From positions 1 through 8,575 of the forward strand of contig DAOUWY010000062.1 in NCBI GenBank assembly GCA_030666885.1: DNA of 8,575 nt, given 5' to 3'. This DNA comes from Methanosarcinales archaeon (GTDB lineage: Archaea; Halobacteriota; Methanosarcinia; Methanosarcinales; Methanocomedenaceae). Below, piece after piece: positions 6,723-8,575 of this stretch. Under the pieces are notes generated by a model. It was not told where the DNA came from. It saw only the letters and a program-made list of their open reading frames with translations, and searched no databases. Position 1 is the first letter of the stretch. Every line of letters begins with the position of its first letter. Position numbers and translations under genes: made by a program.

Positions 6723-6956
6723 AAGCTTCGAGACTTTTTATTATTTAGCATGAAAGTACACTTGGGTTCTTTCATCTTTTTGTGCATGTTATTCGAAGAA
6801 TTTCATGTACGTTTTATGGGACGATTTGAAAAACCGCAGAGAGCGCAGAGTAACGCAGAGAAAAACAACAACCCTCTGCGACCCCCCGCGTCCTCTGCGG
6901 TTATTCTTTTTTGACATGATCCACTTATCCAGAATAAATTAAAAAGTCTCCAAGCT
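6723..6956. repeat. Candidate MITE-like element bounded by inverted repeats
   Basis: AAGCTTCGAGACTTTTTA (6723-6740) is the reverse complement, with one mismatch in 18 positions, of TAAAAAGTCTCCAAGCTT (6940-6956, one base more at the left side of the match at 6939-6940). With one gap, similarity continues several bases inward through the flanking A/T runs. The repeats enclose about 200 bp that code for nothing recognisable and hold a large hairpin. The element fits between the two divergent promoters without disturbing either. I see no clear target-site duplication, so an old insertion or a simple large inverted repeat are both possible. Confidence 0.4.
6832..6902. repeat. CGCAGAG-type palindromic hairpin repeat
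   Basis: The left arm (6832-6860) begins AACCGCAGAG and holds three CGCAGAG units. The right arm (6874-6902) is its imperfect reverse complement ending CTCTGCGGTT. Each arm is 29 nt, with a 13-nt A/C-rich loop between. Outer and inner ends pair perfectly (10 and 7 bp), and mismatches fall in the middle. From memory, CGCAGAG-rich palindromes of this kind are scattered through many bacterial and archaeal genomes as REP-like non-coding repeats. It lies between two divergent genes, so it cannot be the terminator of either neighbour. Confidence 0.65.
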
Positions 6957-6999
6957 TCAGGCAAGAATAACGATGTTGCTGATAACCTATTGCAAACAA

Positions 7000-7008
7000 T
7001 TATAAATA
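7000..7008 (+). promoter_or_regulatory. TATA box of the DUF234 ATPase gene
   Basis: TTATAAATA is close to the archaeal consensus and is preceded by an A-rich possible BRE (AAACAA, 6994-6999). Its centre near 7004 predicts transcription start at about 7030, at the ATG of 7032. This argues for a leaderless transcript and against the upstream in-frame ATG at 6990, which lies before the TATA box. Confidence 0.6.
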
Positions 7009-7031
7009 TAATGATTACATACATAATGGTA

Positions 7032-8468
7032 ATGGAATTCTATAACCGGCAACGAGAACTTGAGCTTCTGGACCTGCTTTATGGAAGTAGACCATCATTG
7101 TTGGTATTAACAGGTAAAAGGAGAGTGGGGAAAACTGAACTGATAAAACAGTTCATGAAGGACAGGAAGTCGCTTTATTTCTTTGTTGACAGCAATAAAA
7201 GTATTGAGATTTTAATGACCGAGTTCAACCATCTATTAAAAGACGGTCTTGGACTCCCGGATTATATCCAGGTGGATGAAACAGAAACATTCCTTGATTT
7301 TTTAACCACTTATAAGGAAGATGTAGTGGTAGCCATCGATGAATTCCAGAGATTCTTGAAGATACACCCGTCTTTTATCACACAGCTACAAAAATATTGG
7401 GACCTGCGGTCAGACGATTGTCGGCTGTTTTTGATAATTTCAGGTTCATCGATAGGTATGATTCGGAAAATATTCATTGAAGAAGGTGCCCCACTCTTTA
7501 AACGTGCAGACAATATCCTGACCTTGAAACCATTCAACATCCGCGAGGTCTTTGCAATGCTTGGGGATATTGGCATAAAAGACATGGATGAAAAACTTGA
7601 TCTGTATCTCCTTTTCGGGGGCACTGTCTACTATTACAGGTTGTTTGAGAAATATCAATGCACTGGTTTTGCAGACGCACTTGAAAAACTCATCTTTAAT
7701 GAGTTTGCACCACTTGGAAATGAAGTACGTGACATCCTGATAGAAGAATTCGGGAGGGAGCATGCCACCTACTATGAGATCATATCTGCTATAGCCCGTG
7801 GTCGATGTTCGTTAAGTGAGATATCAGGTATGAGTCACGTGTCTGCAAATTCACTGGCACCGTACTTTTACGACCTCATTGATCTTCTGGGAATTGTTGA
7901 ACACAGGATACCGGTCACAGATATCCCTAAAAAGAGCAGGCGTGGAAGATATTTCCTCAAGGACAACTTCTTCAGGTTTTATGGGTACTTCATTTATCCC
8001 ATGCTGAGCCTGTACATGGCTGGAAATTATACGACTTTGATGAAGAGGGTTTTGCAGGAGTGGAAACATTTCACCGGCTGGGCATTTGAAGATGTTTGCA
8101 GGGAATTACTTGTTGAGGAACTTATAGTTGAATATCCGAAAATCGGTCCATGGTGGGACAGAAAGGGGAATGAGATCGATGTTGTTGGAATCAATTATGA
8201 AGAAAATAAGGTGTTGTTAATTGAGATCAAGAATATGGAACTCAGCGAAGACTCTGCGAGGAATATACTCAAATCCACAGCTGACAAGGCTGGATATATT
8301 AAAGGAAGTTCTGAAATGCAGGTCAGTATGGGGATTGCTGCCAGAAGATTAGAGGGCAGGAAAAGGATCGAAAGCGATGGTTTTCGTGTCTGGGAACTGG
8401 GTGATCTCCTGGATGAAAAAACAGTTCCTTCGAATAATCTTTATCATCATCAGTATGAAGTTTTATAA
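7032..8468 (+). CDS. Archaeal-type ATPase with DUF234 / PD-(D/E)XK-like C-terminal domain
   Basis: This 478-residue protein opens with the signature FYNRQRELELL of the archaeal ATPase family (Pfam ATPase_2-like). Walker A GKRRVGKT is at 28-35, Walker B AIDEFQ has D103-E104, and a sensor-like LIISGSS lies near 134-140. A winged-helix part spans about 245-290, followed by RRGRYFLKDNFFRFY (304-318), typical of DUF234 proteins. The C-terminus carries E353, D383 in NEIDVVG and E398-I-K400, spaced like a PD-(D/E)XK nuclease core. ATP-dependent DNA handling or cleavage is plausible, but the family has no settled function. The frame is open upstream to an ATG at 6990, but I chose 7032: it matches the family N-terminus and the TATA box at 7000-7008 predicts a leaderless start there. 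A TIR gene follows 51 nt downstream on the same strand. The gene appears intact. Confidence 0.85.
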   Translation: MEFYNRQRELELLDLLYGSRPSLLVLTGKRRVGKTELIKQFMKDRKSLYFFVDSNKSIEILMTEFNHLLKDGLGLPDYIQVDETETFLDFLTTYKEDVVVAIDEFQRFLKIHPSFITQLQKYWDLRSDDCRLFLIISGSSIGMIRKIFIEEGAPLFKRADNILTLKPFNIREVFAMLGDIGIKDMDEKLDLYLLFGGTVYYYRLFEKYQCTGFADALEKLIFNEFAPLGNEVRDILIEEFGREHATYYEIISAIARGRCSLSEISGMSHVSANSLAPYFYDLIDLLGIVEHRIPVTDIPKKSRRGRYFLKDNFFRFYGYFIYPMLSLYMAGNYTTLMKRVLQEWKHFTGWAFEDVCRELLVEELIVEYPKIGPWWDRKGNEIDVVGINYEENKVLLIEIKNMELSEDSARNILKSTADKAGYIKGSSEMQVSMGIAARRLEGRKRIESDGFRVWELGDLLDEKTVPSNNLYHHQYEVL

Positions 8469-8469
8469 G
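8461..8469 (+). promoter_or_regulatory. Possible TATA box of the TIR gene, overlapping the ATPase stop codon
   Basis: TTTTATAAG includes the TAA stop (8466-8468) of the ATPase gene. Its centre predicts transcription start at about 8491, giving a leader of about 29 nt that contains the ribosome binding site. The TIR gene could therefore be expressed on its own as well as by readthrough from the ATPase. Confidence 0.35.
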
Positions 8470-8519
8470 GCCGTATATCATCCAGTATTGTAATATTTTA
8501 GAAACGGGAAGGGATCAAA

Positions 8520-8575
8520 GTGATAGACTTCTTTATCAGCTACAACAGTGCGGACAAAACCTGGGCTGAATGGAC
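8520..8575 (+). CDS. TIR-domain protein, N-terminal fragment (runs off the window)
   Basis: A GTG start follows a purine-rich ribosome binding site (GGGAAGGGATC, 8506-8516), and an in-frame TAG at 8499-8501 excludes an upstream start. The 18 complete codons read DFFISYNSADKTWAEW after the first two residues. This is the first beta-strand and the start of helix A of a TIR domain (the TIR_2-type DFFISYxxxDxxWAEW pattern). Prokaryotic TIR domains typically cleave NAD+ or make cyclic ADP-ribose signals in antiphage defence, with a catalytic Glu later in the domain that is outside this window. What follows the TIR domain (TPR, WD40, STAND ATPase, SIR2-like partner or nothing) cannot be seen. The gene lies 51 nt after the ATPase/DUF234 gene on the same strand. 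Confidence 0.75.
   Translation, partial: MIDFFISYNSADKTWAEW

Larger units (their letters stand above)
6650..7031. other. Divergent intergenic region between speA and the DUF234 ATPase gene
   Basis: These 382 nt hold no convincing gene. From left to right there is the speA ribosome binding site, a candidate inverted-repeat-bounded element (6723-6956) with a strong internal hairpin, and the TATA box of the rightward ATPase gene. A smaller hairpin (ATGAAAG at 6750-6756, CTTTCAT at 6769-6775, followed by TCTTTTTG) sits inside the element and resembles a weak terminator with no gene in front of it. Confidence 0.6.

Noticed and set aside
6750..6914. 54-codon plus-strand ORF running through the CGCAGAG hairpin
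   Set aside because: Half of it is the palindromic repeat itself, there is no ribosome binding site, and such repeats often leave open frames by chance.
6832..6917. Hairpin plus T-run read as an intrinsic terminator
   Set aside because: The neighbouring genes both start away from it, archaeal termination does not need hairpins, and the repeat-family explanation fits better.

Overview
The window looks like euryarchaeal chromosome, most likely a methanogen or ANME-type member of the Methanosarcinales. The evidence is an archaeal MutS-like ATPase with an N-terminal helix-hairpin-helix, an archaeal-type ATPase/DUF234 gene, TATA boxes placed for leaderless or short-leader transcripts, a UPF0175/PIN toxin-antitoxin pair, and a lone CRISPR repeat whose 3' half matches the type I recall from Methanosarcina. 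The lineage call is inference; no rRNA or marker gene is present.

Layout. (1) 3-365: C-terminal end of a gene entering from the left, with a long Lys/Thr/Ala-rich, histone-H1-like tail. (2) 366-473: spacer holding a solitary 37-nt CRISPR-like repeat and a probable TATA box. (3) 474-2582: MutS-family ATPase. (4) 2583-2868: spacer. (5) 2869-3236: UPF0175 antitoxin-like gene, overlapped by the first 19 codons of a truncated PIN-domain toxin. (6) 3255-4544, minus strand: AAA+ ATPase with a winged helix and a C-terminal nuclease-like (DUF4143-type) domain. Its promoter carries two matching palindromes 33 bp apart. (7) 4733-6649, minus strand: PLP-dependent biosynthetic arginine decarboxylase (SpeA). 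(8) 6650-7031: divergent promoter region holding a candidate MITE-like element, bounded by inverted repeats and enclosing a CGCAGAG-type hairpin. (9) 7032-8468, plus strand: archaeal ATPase/DUF234 protein with a C-terminal PD-(D/E)XK-like motif. (10) 8520-8575: first 18 codons of a TIR-domain gene that runs off the right edge.

Genes working together. mutS and speA are housekeeping or metabolic genes. Around them sits accessory material: a broken toxin-antitoxin pair, two unrelated-in-sequence but similarly built ATPase-winged helix-nuclease genes, a TIR gene, a solo CRISPR repeat and a palindromic mobile-like repeat. The right end (ATPase/DUF234 followed 51 nt later by TIR) is the best candidate for an undescribed defence or conflict module, but only the first 18 TIR codons are visible. 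The best-supported unusual features are the solo CRISPR repeat, the truncated PIN toxin, the paired operator-like palindromes and the inverted-repeat-bounded element.
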